Shown here: one piece after another, positions 51,646 through 60,434 of the stretch
Layout of the letters: each line of letters begins with the position of its first letter
Position numbering within the stretch: the first letter of the stretch is position 1
NCBI GenBank assembly: GCA_964235605.1
Contig: CAXSCR010000006.1
Coordinates: 1-64,000 of the forward strand
DNA: 64,000 bases
Source: DATCRE01 sp964235605
GTDB lineage: Bacteria > Bacteroidota > Bacteroidia > Cytophagales > Cyclobacteriaceae
Direction: 5' to 3'
Notes under the pieces: model-generated
What the model was told of the DNA's origin: nothing
The model's database searches: none
The model's input: the letters and a program-made list of their open reading frames with translations, nothing else
Program-made: the position numbers and the translations under genes

Positions 51646-53085
51646 ATGAAGAGCTACCGGGAGCTAATAGAGCAAACTTTTGAATTTCCACAAAAAGAAT
51701 TTAAAGTTCGTGACCATGAATTATTGTTTAATGATGTTCCGCTTATGGAAATCATTAAAGAATATGGTACACCCTTAAAGCTCACCTATCTTCCACGTAT
51801 AAGCGAAAATATTCGCTTTGTTAAAGCAACCTTTAACAGCGCTATGGAACGTTTTAAGTATAAGGCTAATTATACGTATTGTTTCTGCACCAAATCCTCC
51901 CATTTTTGTTTTATCATGGAGGAAGCGCTAAAGAACGATATTCACATTGAAACGTCTTCATCATTTGATATTCCGATTGTAAGAAGCTTATACAATTCAG
52001 GAAGAATTACGAAGCAAACTTATATTTTGTGCAATGGTTTTAAAATGCCACTCTATTTAAATCACATTACTGATTTACTTAATGATGGCTTTAAAAACTG
52101 TATGCCGATTCTTGATAACTTAAGTGAAATTGACGTATACGAAAAAAATGTAAACACGCCGTATCAAGTCGGAATTCGAGTGGCTGCCGATGAAGAGCCT
52201 AAATTTGAATTTTATACTTCCCGACTCGGTATCCGCTACAGCGACATTAACAACTTATATAAGGAGAAAATAGAAACAAGCGACAAAGCGTCTCTGAAGA
52301 TGCTTCACTTTTTCATTAACACAGGCATAAAAGATACCGCTTATTACTGGAGTGAACTCAGCCGTTTCATTTTCAAATACTGTGATCTTAAAAAGATTTG
52401 TCCAACGCTTGATTCAGTCGACATTGGGGGTGGTTTTCCTATCAAAACATCCCTCACTTTTCATTATGATTATAAGTACATGATCGAACAGATTGTAGAA
52501 AACATCAAGTGGATTTGTGATAAAAACAATGTGCCTGTACCGAACATTTTTACCGAATTTGGAAGCTATACAGTAGGAGAAAGTGGTGCTGTACTTTATT
52601 CTCTTGTTGATCAGAAATTACAAAACGATAAAGAGTTGTGGTACATGATTGATGGATCTTTCATTACGCATTTGCCCGATGCCTGGGGACTGAATCAAAA
52701 ATACGTTTTACTCGCTCTCAATAAGTGGGATGACCCATACCATAAAGTAAATATTGGCGGTCTTACTTGTGACAGCCAAGATTACTATAACTCGGAAGCG
52801 CACACTGGTGAAGTATTCTTGCCAATGAAAAATGATGAAGAAAACCTTTATATAGGTTTCTTTCATACCGGTGCGTATCAAGAATCGCTTGGCGGTTATG
52901 GGGGCATTCAACATTGCCTCATTCCTGCACCAAAGCATGTGCTTATTGATCGTAACGAAGATGGCGAAATTACAACCAGACTTTTTGCGCCTGAGCAAAC
53001 CAGTGAAAGTATGTTGAAGGTATTGGGGTATGAAACTGCCGTTGTCGTTAAAGGACCGCCTGTTATAGAAACTAAAGAATTGTAA
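51646..53085 (+). CDS. speA: arginine decarboxylase, bacteroidetal fold-III PLP enzyme
   Basis: The 479-residue protein is a PLP-dependent decarboxylase of the alanine-racemase-like fold, of the type in Bacteroidota that makes agmatine from arginine. The PLP Lys is predicted at Lys83 in YCFCTKSSHF, the glycine-rich phosphate site is VDIGGGFPIK, and the C-terminal active-site elements are VNIGGLTCDSQDYY, FFHTGAYQESLGGYGG. It is shorter than the proteobacterial biosynthetic SpeA (about 630-660 residues) and has no separate N-terminal domain. It is divergent from the arginase gene, so this site sits at a branch between ornithine and agmatine routes to polyamines. The substrate specificity is inferred from family similarity. 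Confidence 0.88.
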   Translation: MKSYRELIEQTFEFPQKEFKVRDHELLFNDVPLMEIIKEYGTPLKLTYLPRISENIRFVKATFNSAMERFKYKANYTYCFCTKSSHFCFIMEEALKNDIHIETSSSFDIPIVRSLYNSGRITKQTYILCNGFKMPLYLNHITDLLNDGFKNCMPILDNLSEIDVYEKNVNTPYQVGIRVAADEEPKFEFYTSRLGIRYSDINNLYKEKIETSDKASLKMLHFFINTGIKDTAYYWSELSRFIFKYCDLKKICPTLDSVDIGGGFPIKTSLTFHYDYKYMIEQIVENIKWICDKNNVPVPNIFTEFGSYTVGESGAVLYSLVDQKLQNDKELWYMIDGSFITHLPDAWGLNQKYVLLALNKWDDPYHKVNIGGLTCDSQDYYNSEAHTGEVFLPMKNDEENLYIGFFHTGAYQESLGGYGGIQHCLIPAPKHVLIDRNEDGEITTRLFAPEQTSESMLKVLGYETAVVVKGPPVIETKEL

Positions 53086-53197
53086 TTCTAATAGATATTC
53101 TTTGTGCTAGCTTGTTCAATATAGCGAAAGGGATTTCTAAGCTTAAAGATTTATATCTTAAATGAATTCTCTGTGAACCACAGATTATTTCCGAATT

Positions 53198-54121
53198 ATG
53201 AATGAACTTCGAATTATCTTCATGGGCACACCTGAGTTTGCCGTTCCTAGCCTTGAAATTCTCCAAAAAAATAAATTCAATGTTGTAGCGGTAATAACTG
53301 CGCCAGATAAGCCGCAAGGGCGTGGACAAAAAATTGTTTATTCACCTATAAAAGAAAGTGCGCTCAAACATAATATTCCAGTCCTTCAACCTACGAATTT
53401 AAAATCGTTAGAATTTCTAGAAGAATTAAAAACTTACCAAGCTAACTTACAGATTGTTGTTGCATTTCGAATGTTACCAGAAGTAGTATGGGCTATGCCT
53501 GCGTTAGGCACTTTTAATTTACATGCTTCCCTCCTGCCGCAATACCGAGGCGCTGCGCCAATAAATTGGGCCATTATAAATGGCGAGAAAGAAACAGGGG
53601 CTACTACATTTTTTCTAAAGCATGAGATTGATACCGGTAGTATTATATTCCAGGAAAAGGAAACTATCCACGAAAGTGATGATGTTGGCACGCTATACGA
53701 ACGCTTGATGAGCAGAGGTTCTGCTTTAGTATTAAAAACAGTTCAAGCCATTGAAACCGGAGATTATTCGGCCATTCCTCAATCATCGGAAACTGAGGTT
53801 AAGCATGCACCGAAAATATTTAAGGAAACGTGTGAGATTAGGTGGGATAAACCCGCGAGAGAAATAAGAAATTTTGTTCGTGGATTAAGCCCTTACCCTA
53901 CGGCTTGGACTACCATAGCAGGTAAAAATTTTAAGATATATAAGGTTTCGTTAGTGGAGAAGAATGAGGAGAGTAAAAACCCTGGCATATTCGATACAGA
54001 CAATAAAAATTATTTGCACTTTAAAACTTTAGATGAATGGATTTCTGTGGATGAACTTCAACCAGAAGGAAAGAAAAGAATGACTGTTCAGGAATTCTTC
54101 AGAGGAAATAAAATTAATTAG
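53198..54121 (+). CDS. fmt: methionyl-tRNA formyltransferase
   Basis: Fmt formylates initiator methionyl-tRNA. The 307-residue protein contains the family start RIIFMGTPEFAVPSLEIL, the folate-binding VVAVITAPDKPQGRGQKI, and the catalytic Asn/His/Asp group in ALGTFNLHASLLPQYRGAAPINWAIINGEKETGATTF. The C-terminal OB-like domain that holds the tRNA acceptor stem is present (about 210-305). It is followed closely by the dihydrofolate reductase gene, giving a sensible folate neighbourhood. Identification is firm. Confidence 0.97.
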   Translation: MNELRIIFMGTPEFAVPSLEILQKNKFNVVAVITAPDKPQGRGQKIVYSPIKESALKHNIPVLQPTNLKSLEFLEELKTYQANLQIVVAFRMLPEVVWAMPALGTFNLHASLLPQYRGAAPINWAIINGEKETGATTFFLKHEIDTGSIIFQEKETIHESDDVGTLYERLMSRGSALVLKTVQAIETGDYSAIPQSSETEVKHAPKIFKETCEIRWDKPAREIRNFVRGLSPYPTAWTTIAGKNFKIYKVSLVEKNEESKNPGIFDTDNKNYLHFKTLDEWISVDELQPEGKKRMTVQEFFRGNKIN

Positions 54122-54169
54122 TAATTGTAGTCATCGTTAGTCAATTTTAGTTTTTTAAATGTCTTTCAA

Positions 54170-54676
54170 TTGATCATTTCATTAATAGCTGCAGTATCTC
54201 ACAACCGTGTCATTGGAAAAAATAATGACCTGCCCTGGCATTTGCCCGACGACATGAAGTTCTTCATGCAAACCACTAAAGGCCATCATTGTATAATGGG
54301 CAGGAAGAATTATGAATCACTTCCTGAAAAATTTAAGCCTTTACCCAATCGTACCAACATAGTAATTACACGTCAAAAGAATTTCAATGCCCCAGGATGT
54401 TTGGTAATGAATGCCATAGACCAAGGCTTGTCCGTAGCCCAAAATAATAATGAGAATGAAGTCTTCATTATAGGCGGTGCCGAAATCTACCGAGAAGCAA
54501 TGGAACAAACCCATCGCATGTACTTAACCGAAATTTATGCTGAAATAGATGGAGATACCTATTTCCCAACTTTCAATAAACACCTGTGGAAAGAAATAAA
54601 AAGAGAACACCACGCTGCTGATGAAAGACATAAGTTTGCTTTTGATTATGTGGTGTATGAGAAAAATAGGCACTAA
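54170..54676 (+). CDS. folA: dihydrofolate reductase
   Basis: A 168-residue DHFR with the standard marks SLIAAVSHNRVIGKNNDLPWHLPDDMKFF (active-site Asp in PDDMK), GHHCIMGRKNYESLP (NADPH binding) and FIIGGAEIYREAM. The start appears to be TTG at 54170; the nearby ATG at 54159 is out of frame and no in-frame ATG precedes the conserved strand. It follows fmt after 48 bases on the same strand. The 3' end runs directly into the GGCATT repeat cluster, and the last three codons include the first copy of that motif. Confidence 0.95.
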   Translation: MIISLIAAVSHNRVIGKNNDLPWHLPDDMKFFMQTTKGHHCIMGRKNYESLPEKFKPLPNRTNIVITRQKNFNAPGCLVMNAIDQGLSVAQNNNENEVFIIGGAEIYREAMEQTHRMYLTEIYAEIDGDTYFPTFNKHLWKEIKREHHAADERHKFAFDYVVYEKNRH

Positions 54677-54760
54677 CTGGGCATTGAAAAAAATAGGCAT
54701 TGGGCATTACAAATAGGCACTAGGCATTGGGCATTAGAAAAAAAGGCATTTGGGCTTTAT
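54667..54760. repeat. GGGCATT-type repeat cluster, second copy
   Basis: Units ATAGGCACTA, CTGGGCATTG, ATAGGCATTGGGCATTA, ATAGGCACTAGGCATTGGG and GGCATTTGGG occur in direct orientation with AAA-rich spacers between 54667 and 54760. This matches the unit at 4711-4905. The first copy overlaps the last codons of folA. It lies between folA and a frameshifted SDR. Confidence 0.75.
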
Positions 54761-54783
54761 TACGAAATATTAAAATGTCTGGG

Positions 54784-55576
54784 ATGAGGGGGAAAAGTTA
54801 TTTGGGTTACGGGGGCTTCTTCGGGGATTGGCGAGGCGCTGGTTTATGAGCTTGCTAAGGAGGGGGCTTTATTAATTTTATCAGCAAGACGGGAAGAAGA
54901 ACTTGAACGAGTAAAGGGCAATTGTTCTGTTACTGCTCAACAGAATATTAGAATACTACCATTGGATCTTACTGAATTATCAACGCATGCTTCCTGCACC
55001 CAAACTGCTGTTCAATTATTTGGCCGTATCGATATACTTATTAACAACGGTGGCATTACGCAGCGAAGCTTGGTCAAGGACACCATTGTTGATGTTGATA
55101 GGAAACTGATGGATGTAAATTATTTTGGAGCGGTCTCACTAACTAAACATTTGCTGCCTCATTTTATAAAACAAAATCATGGACATTATGTAAACATTAG
55201 CAGTGTAACAGGCAAGTTTGGTACACCTTATCGCTCCGGGTACGCTGCATCAAAACATGCACTTCATGGGTTTTTTGATACTGTTCGCGCTGAACATTTT
55301 AATGATAATATTCATGTTACCATGATCTGTCCAGGATTCATTCACACACCCATAAGCTTGTTGGCCGTTACAGGTGATGGTTCACCTTTGCGGAAAATGG
55401 ATGATGCGCAGCATAAAGGAAAATCACCAGAATGGTGCGCTCAAAAAATTGTAAAGGCTATTAAGAATAGAAAGCAAGAAGTTTATATAGGAGGAAAGGA
55501 AGTTTTAGTAGTGTACATAAAGCGATTTTTTCCAAGATTATTCTCAATGATCATAAGAAAGGTAGCTGTGCGCTAA
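54784..55576 (+). pseudogene. SDR oxidoreductase with apparent 1-base insertion near its start
   Basis: The sequence encodes an SDR of about 264 residues in two frames. ATG 54784 reads MRGK, then the frame must slip by one base in the run GGGGGAAAA (54788-54796) to read VIWVTGASSGIGEALVYELAKEG, which contains the essential TGASSGIG motif. The following frame runs to 55576 with DILINNGGITQRS, NISSVTGKFGTPYRSGYAASKHAL and a hydrophobic C-terminus. The only in-frame start downstream is TTG 54962, which would delete the cofactor site. So the gene is inactive unless the extra base is a sequencing error. Closest relatives are DHRS7-like SDRs. The GGCATT repeat cluster is directly upstream. Confidence 0.83.
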
Positions 55577-55633
55577 TTATAAATTATTCCCACACTGTTT
55601 AATCGAGATAGTTTAATCCGATCAATACACCTA

Positions 55634-56356
55634 TTATTTCTGCGCGCCGAAAACCTTCTTGAGTAGTTCAGTAGTTCTAGCTAATGGGTCTTGCCTAATA
55701 TTTTTTTCCTCTTTAGCTATCATAATAAACAAACCTTCAATAGCACGATCAGTAGCGTAATCATCTAAGTTGGGATTCACTTTTTGAACAAGTGGAATGC
55801 GGTTGTATGTATTCACAAGGTCCGTGTAATACTTAGTAGCATTAACCTTTTCTAGAGAAGATTTAATAACTGGCTTAAACTTATCTCTCAACAGAGCAGA
55901 GGTTGTACGTTTTAAATAATTGGTAGCGGCATTATTCTCACCTTTTAAAATTGCCCAAGCATCTTGTATGGTCATTGATTTAATGGCTGTTATAAAAATG
56001 GGCTTTGCTTCTTTTGCAGCATCTTCAGCACCGCGGTTTAAAGTAAGAATGAATTTATCTACTTCGCTACCCATCCCAATCTGCCTGAGTTTAGTCTCCA
56101 CTTTCTTTACTTCTGGTGGAAAAGGGATTTTAATTTCCGGGTTTTTAAAATATCCGTCCATCTTAGATACTAGGTCAGAGCCCGTAGAAATACCTTTTAC
56201 TAATGCTTCTTTCAAACCTTCAGCAACTTCGGCGGTGGAGAGTGGTTGTTGTTGCGTACCGATTGTTTTATTAACCTCTTTTATTGCTTGATTGATTTGT
56301 GCCGAGGAGCATGCATAGCATAAAACAACAGGCATTACTAAAAATATTTTTCTCAT
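55634..56356 (-). CDS. DUF4197 domain lipoprotein
   Basis: From ATG 56356 the product has about 240 residues and a lipoprotein signal MRKIFLVMPVVLCYACSSAQ with lipobox CYAC. A longer start at 56488 would place the signal internally and run almost to the cinA start, so it is rejected. The mature part matches DUF4197: LSTAEVAEGLKEALVKGISTGSDLVSKMDGYFKNPEIKIPFPPEVKKVETKLRQIG, then FILTLNRGAEDAAKEAKPIFITAIKSMT, then YYTDLVNTYNRIPLV and DYATDRAIEGLFIMIAKEEKNIRQDPLARTTELLKKVF. Members are periplasmic and mostly helical; function is unknown. Confidence 0.9.
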   Translation of the reverse strand: MRKIFLVMPVVLCYACSSAQINQAIKEVNKTIGTQQQPLSTAEVAEGLKEALVKGISTGSDLVSKMDGYFKNPEIKIPFPPEVKKVETKLRQIGMGSEVDKFILTLNRGAEDAAKEAKPIFITAIKSMTIQDAWAILKGENNAATNYLKRTTSALLRDKFKPVIKSSLEKVNATKYYTDLVNTYNRIPLVQKVNPNLDDYATDRAIEGLFIMIAKEEKNIRQDPLARTTELLKKVFGAQK

Positions 56357-56494
56357 ATGGAATGATTGAAAGCTTAAGTTACCAAAATACTTTAAAACAT
56401 AGGCTAAACAAAGTTCAAGCCAAATCAATACGTGCTTAACATAAAAAGCGCATTGCACGTTATATTTAGGAAATTTTAGCCCAAACATAATTTA

Positions 56495-57757
56495 ATGACC
56501 AAAATAATAACAGCCGAACTCCTAACCATTGGTGATGAGATACTATACGGGCAAATTGTTGATACAAATTCACAATGGATGAGTGTAGCGTTAACAAACG
56601 CGGGAATTAAAGTAATCCGCAAAACAAGTGTTGGTGATCAGGAACAAGAAATTTTAACTGCTTTCGCCGAAGCAGAGAAACGTGCTGATATCATTTTAAT
56701 AACTGGCGGCCTCGGTCCTACCAGCGATGACATTACTAAACCCTGTCTTGCAAAATATTTTAACTGCGAATTACAGCTTAATGAAGAGGCTCTCGTTGAG
56801 GTCACAGAATTCTTTAATAGTCGCGGCAGAGAACTAACGGATATTAACAGACAGCAAGCATTCTTACCGAAATGCTGTGAGAAAATAACGAACAAAATGG
56901 GGACTGCTCCCGGAATGTGGTTTGATAAGAAAGAAAAAGTTTTTGTCTCTATGCCCGGTGTACCTCATGAAATGAAATGCATGATGACTGACCTAGTCAT
57001 CCCTAAACTCAAACAGAAATTCGTTACCCCTGTAATCCTTCATAAAATGATACGCACAACAGGAATTGGCGAATCCGTGCTATCAGATAAAATTACTTCA
57101 TGGGAGGACTCACTACCTTCACATATTAAACTAGCTTATCTACCTAGTATTGATGGTGTAAAATTGAGACTTACAGCCATAGGTGGTAACCTGCAGAGCT
57201 TAACTAACGACATCGAAGATCTGGTTGAAAAACTAAAACCTTTGGCTGGTGAATTTATTTATGGATTCGGAGATGATCCGCTGGAAGTTGTTCTCGGAAA
57301 AACACTTCGGGAGAAAAAACTTACGCTAGCAATTGCTGAAAGTTGTACTGGTGGCTACCTCACCCATCTTATCACCAGTGTACCGGGAAGTTCAGATTAT
57401 TTTTCGGGAAGCATGATTCCATATTCCTATGAAATTAAGATGCGTCAACTTGGTGTAAAACCAGAAACGCTAGAGCAATTTGGGGCAGTGAGTGAACCTA
57501 CTATCATTGAGATGGCGAACCTAATTCGTGCTAAGTTTAACACCGATATTGGTGTTGCAACAAGTGGTATAGCTGGTCCTGGCGGTGCAACGACTGACAA
57601 ACCTGTTGGCACTGTTTGGATTGCTTATTCAGATAAGCATCATACGGTTACCAAAAAATTACAGCTTTCAAAGGATAGACTTATCAATATCAAATCAGCA
57701 TCCGCACATGTACTTAATTTGATACGCCAGAATCTGCCCGGTTATTTCAAACATTAA
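56495..57757 (+). CDS. cinA: competence/damage-inducible protein CinA
   Basis: The 420-residue protein has the N-terminal MoaB-like pyrophosphatase domain (LLTIGDEILYGQIVDTNSQWMS, and LITGGLGPTSDD at about 69-80), which cleaves ADP-ribose, and the C-terminal nicotinamide mononucleotide deamidase domain (LAIAESCTGGYLTHLITSVPGSSDYFSGSMIPYS, and GIAGPGGATTDKPVGTVWIAYSD). Both active sites appear intact, so it should help recycle pyridine nucleotides. It is divergent from the DUF4197 gene and followed by the E2 gene after about 220 bases. Confidence 0.96.
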   Translation: MTKIITAELLTIGDEILYGQIVDTNSQWMSVALTNAGIKVIRKTSVGDQEQEILTAFAEAEKRADIILITGGLGPTSDDITKPCLAKYFNCELQLNEEALVEVTEFFNSRGRELTDINRQQAFLPKCCEKITNKMGTAPGMWFDKKEKVFVSMPGVPHEMKCMMTDLVIPKLKQKFVTPVILHKMIRTTGIGESVLSDKITSWEDSLPSHIKLAYLPSIDGVKLRLTAIGGNLQSLTNDIEDLVEKLKPLAGEFIYGFGDDPLEVVLGKTLREKKLTLAIAESCTGGYLTHLITSVPGSSDYFSGSMIPYSYEIKMRQLGVKPETLEQFGAVSEPTIIEMANLIRAKFNTDIGVATSGIAGPGGATTDKPVGTVWIAYSDKHHTVTKKLQLSKDRLINIKSASAHVLNLIRQNLPGYFKH

Positions 57758-57975
57758 CTATCGGTGGCACGAGCACAATTGTAAGCTAAACTTCCCAGTT
57801 TATGGAAGTCTTCAAAGCTCGATTATTAAACTGATCATAAATTTTATCGTGTAAGGTTATTGAGTAACCGGTACTCAGTTCAGGCAAAACCCGCAGCTTT
57901 CATTTTGCCGCCCAAAGGTATTTTTGATGATCACCAAATCATCGTTAACTTGCCTTACAAAATAAACAGTTAATC

Positions 57976-59280
57976 ATGGCCCAGGTAGAACTCCTCATGC
58001 CCAAAATGGGTGAAAGTATATTTGAAGCTACCATTCTTACCTGGCTTAAAAAGCCAGGTGACAATATAGAGCAAGATGAATCAGTACTTGAAGTAGCAAC
58101 CGATAAGGTTGATACCGAAGTGCCAACAACTTATGCTGGTGTATTAAAAGAATTACTCGCTAAAGAAGGTGATGTTGTAAAGGTGGGTACCCCAATCGCT
58201 ATTATTACAACAAATGGTGATGGCGATGAATTAAGCGAAGGCGCTAATTCAATTAGCCAATATGCGAGCAATGAAACATCAGCTGATATATTTAGTACTC
58301 AGACAGCACAGCAAAATGGAGTTTCGCATGAGACCGATTTTAAATCTTTGAGTCGTTTCTATTCTCCGCTTGTAAAAAATATTGCCAAAGAAGAAAACGT
58401 ATCTATAAAAGAGCTTGAGACTATATCTGGAAGTGGCGCAGAAAATCGCGTAACCAAAAAAGATATAATGGATTACGTGCAGAACCGCAAGCTTGGCAAA
58501 ACAATAGAAGCACCGGTAAAACTAAGTAGCGGCAGGGCGCCAGCCTCTTCTTCATCTGTTATGTCATCGGCAGGTGATGAAATTATTCAAATGGACCGCA
58601 TGCGTAAAATGATTGCCGAACGCATGGTGGATAGCAAACGTATAGCACCACACGTTACTTCGTTTGTGGAAGCCGATGTGAGTAACATTGTATTCTGGAG
58701 AAACAAAGTAAAAAATGAGTTTCAAAAACGAGAAGGTGATGTGTTGACATTCACACCAATTTTTATTGAGGCTGTGGTGTTAGCCATTCGTGATTATCCA
58801 ATGATCAACATACAAGTTGACGGGGATAAGATCATTAAGAAAAAGGATATCAATATTGGTATGGCCGTAGCACTTCCTAGTGGTAATCTTATTGTTCCTG
58901 TCATAAAAAATGCTGATAAGTATAGCCTTGCTGGCCTTACGAAAGCGGTAAATGATCTTGCTACACGTGCTCGTGATAATAAAATTAAACCTGATGAATT
59001 ATCTGGGGGAACGTTCACAATCTCAAATGTGGGTTCTTTCGGAAATGTGATGGGTACGCCCATCATTGTACAACCTCAGGTAGGAATAATTGCGCTGGGC
59101 GCAGTGCAGAAAAAACCATCCGTGGTAGAGACTCCTTATGGCGATGCCATAGTAATCAGACATAAAATGTTCTTATCTCATTCTTATGACCATCGCGTTG
59201 TTGATGGCGCATTGGGTGGCATGCTGGTGAGAAGGGTTGCTGATTACTTGGAGAAATTTGACATAAGCAGAAGTATTTAA
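57976..59280 (+). CDS. dihydrolipoamide acyltransferase, E2 of a 2-oxoacid dehydrogenase complex
   Basis: The 434-residue E2 has one lipoyl domain (1-78, lipoylated Lys44 in EVATDKVDTEVP), an E3/E1-binding peripheral domain (about 130-165, FYSPLVKNIAKEENVSIKELE... GAENRVTKKDIMDYV), and the trimeric catalytic acyltransferase domain (about 210-430) with the active-site His406 and Asp410 in SYDHRVVDGALGG. The lipoyl start with MPKMGESIFEATILTWLKKPGD and the absence of a second lipoyl domain fit branched-chain or 2-oxoglutarate-type E2 rather than multi-lipoyl pyruvate E2 (inference). No E1 or E3 gene is adjacent. Confidence 0.93.
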   Translation: MAQVELLMPKMGESIFEATILTWLKKPGDNIEQDESVLEVATDKVDTEVPTTYAGVLKELLAKEGDVVKVGTPIAIITTNGDGDELSEGANSISQYASNETSADIFSTQTAQQNGVSHETDFKSLSRFYSPLVKNIAKEENVSIKELETISGSGAENRVTKKDIMDYVQNRKLGKTIEAPVKLSSGRAPASSSSVMSSAGDEIIQMDRMRKMIAERMVDSKRIAPHVTSFVEADVSNIVFWRNKVKNEFQKREGDVLTFTPIFIEAVVLAIRDYPMINIQVDGDKIIKKKDINIGMAVALPSGNLIVPVIKNADKYSLAGLTKAVNDLATRARDNKIKPDELSGGTFTISNVGSFGNVMGTPIIVQPQVGIIALGAVQKKPSVVETPYGDAIVIRHKMFLSHSYDHRVVDGALGGMLVRRVADYLEKFDISRSI

Positions 59281-59379
59281 ATATGTATAATCTTCCATTT
59301 AGATACGTAATTGTGACACGTATCAAGGCCGTGGTTATATCCAATTCAATGAATTTAACGATTTACTATTTTTAAAGTC

Positions 59380-60102
59380 ATGAGATTTTTAAAATGGCTT
59401 TATACCGGCTACGGCCTGTTTGTGTTTTCTATCACTTTTTTCATTTTACTCCCCTTCCTTTTAATTCCAATCTTTTTTCCATCACAATTCAAACTGGTTG
59501 GCATTATAAATCGCATATGGGCTAAGGCTCTGTTTATTGGCATCGGCAAGCCTTTCACCGTTGACCTTCGAGCCCCATTGGATAAGAAAAAGAGCTATAT
59601 TTTTTGTCCCAACCATTTCTCTTACATCGATATTCCAACTATGGGTCTGAATCCCATCAATACCATTTTTGTAGGTAAGAGCTCAATGTCAAAAGTTCCT
59701 TTATTTGGTTACATGTACAGTCGCCTTCATATTACGGTTGATCGATCTAATCTAAAAAGCCGTTATTCGTCAATGCTGCAGTCATTCGAAGCAATTGATC
59801 AAGGAAAAAGCCTTGTGATTTTTCCAGAAGGCGGCATAATAACTAAAAAGGACCCTGTTATGGGGCGATTCAAGGATGGTGCCTTTCGCACAGCCATCGA
59901 GAAACAAATTCCAATAGTACCAGTCACCATTCCGTATAATTGGATAATTTTGCCCCCGTATGAATTTTTAGTGTGGCGAGGTAGAATCAAAGTTGTTTTT
60001 CACGAAGCAATTGATACCACAGGCCTTACATTAAAAGATGTAGACACCCTTAGAGAAAAAGTGTTTACCGTTATAAACGAAGAGTTAAAGAAGCACGTAT
60101 GA
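59380..60102 (+). CDS. plsC: 1-acyl-sn-glycerol-3-phosphate acyltransferase
   Basis: PlsC converts lysophosphatidic acid to phosphatidic acid in the inner membrane. The 240-residue protein has an N-terminal hydrophobic segment (about 11-34), the catalytic NHxxxxD motif at CPNHFSYID (His79 and Asp84), the glycerol-phosphate site IFPEGG (148-152 region), and VPVTIPYNW. Its stop overlaps the gatC start by four bases (ATGA), which couples the two genes. Confidence 0.95.
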   Translation: MRFLKWLYTGYGLFVFSITFFILLPFLLIPIFFPSQFKLVGIINRIWAKALFIGIGKPFTVDLRAPLDKKKSYIFCPNHFSYIDIPTMGLNPINTIFVGKSSMSKVPLFGYMYSRLHITVDRSNLKSRYSSMLQSFEAIDQGKSLVIFPEGGIITKKDPVMGRFKDGAFRTAIEKQIPIVPVTIPYNWIILPPYEFLVWRGRIKVVFHEAIDTTGLTLKDVDTLREKVFTVINEELKKHV

Positions 60103-60386
60103 AAATTGATCGTTCATTATTAGATAAAATAGCCCACTTGTCACGTCTTGAATTTGAGGAGAAAGATGCTGAAAAAATGATGAAGGATATGACTGCCATT
60201 GTTGATTGGGTTGAAAAGCTTAAAGAAGTTGACACTGATGGCATAGAACCACTTACAACCATGAGCCATGAAGTAAACGTGCTTCGAAACGATGACGTGA
60301 AAGAACACTTACCACACGATCGCGCGCTTAAAAATGCGCCTAAGAAAGATTCTGATTATTTCAGGGTTCCAAAAGTGCTTGAATAA
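60099..60386 (+). CDS. gatC: Asp-tRNA(Asn)/Glu-tRNA(Gln) amidotransferase subunit C
   Basis: GatC is the small subunit of the GatCAB complex that amidates Glu-tRNA(Gln) or Asp-tRNA(Asn). The 95-residue sequence has VKIDRSLLDKIAHLSRLEFEEKDAEKMMKDMTAIVDWVEKLKEVDTDGIEPLTTMSHEVNVLRNDDV and the C-terminal YFRVPKVLE, all typical. GatA and GatB are not in the window. It is translationally coupled to plsC through ATGA. Confidence 0.95.
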   Translation: MKIDRSLLDKIAHLSRLEFEEKDAEKMMKDMTAIVDWVEKLKEVDTDGIEPLTTMSHEVNVLRNDDVKEHLPHDRALKNAPKKDSDYFRVPKVLE

Positions 60387-60434
60387 AAAACTGGAAGAAA
60401 TACAGTTAATTAATACTCAGTTAACTTCAAGCTC

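Noticed and set aside
55634..56488. Longer start for the DUF4197 lipoprotein at 56488
   Set aside because: It would bury the lipoprotein signal inside the protein; ATG 56356 gives a normal lipobox.
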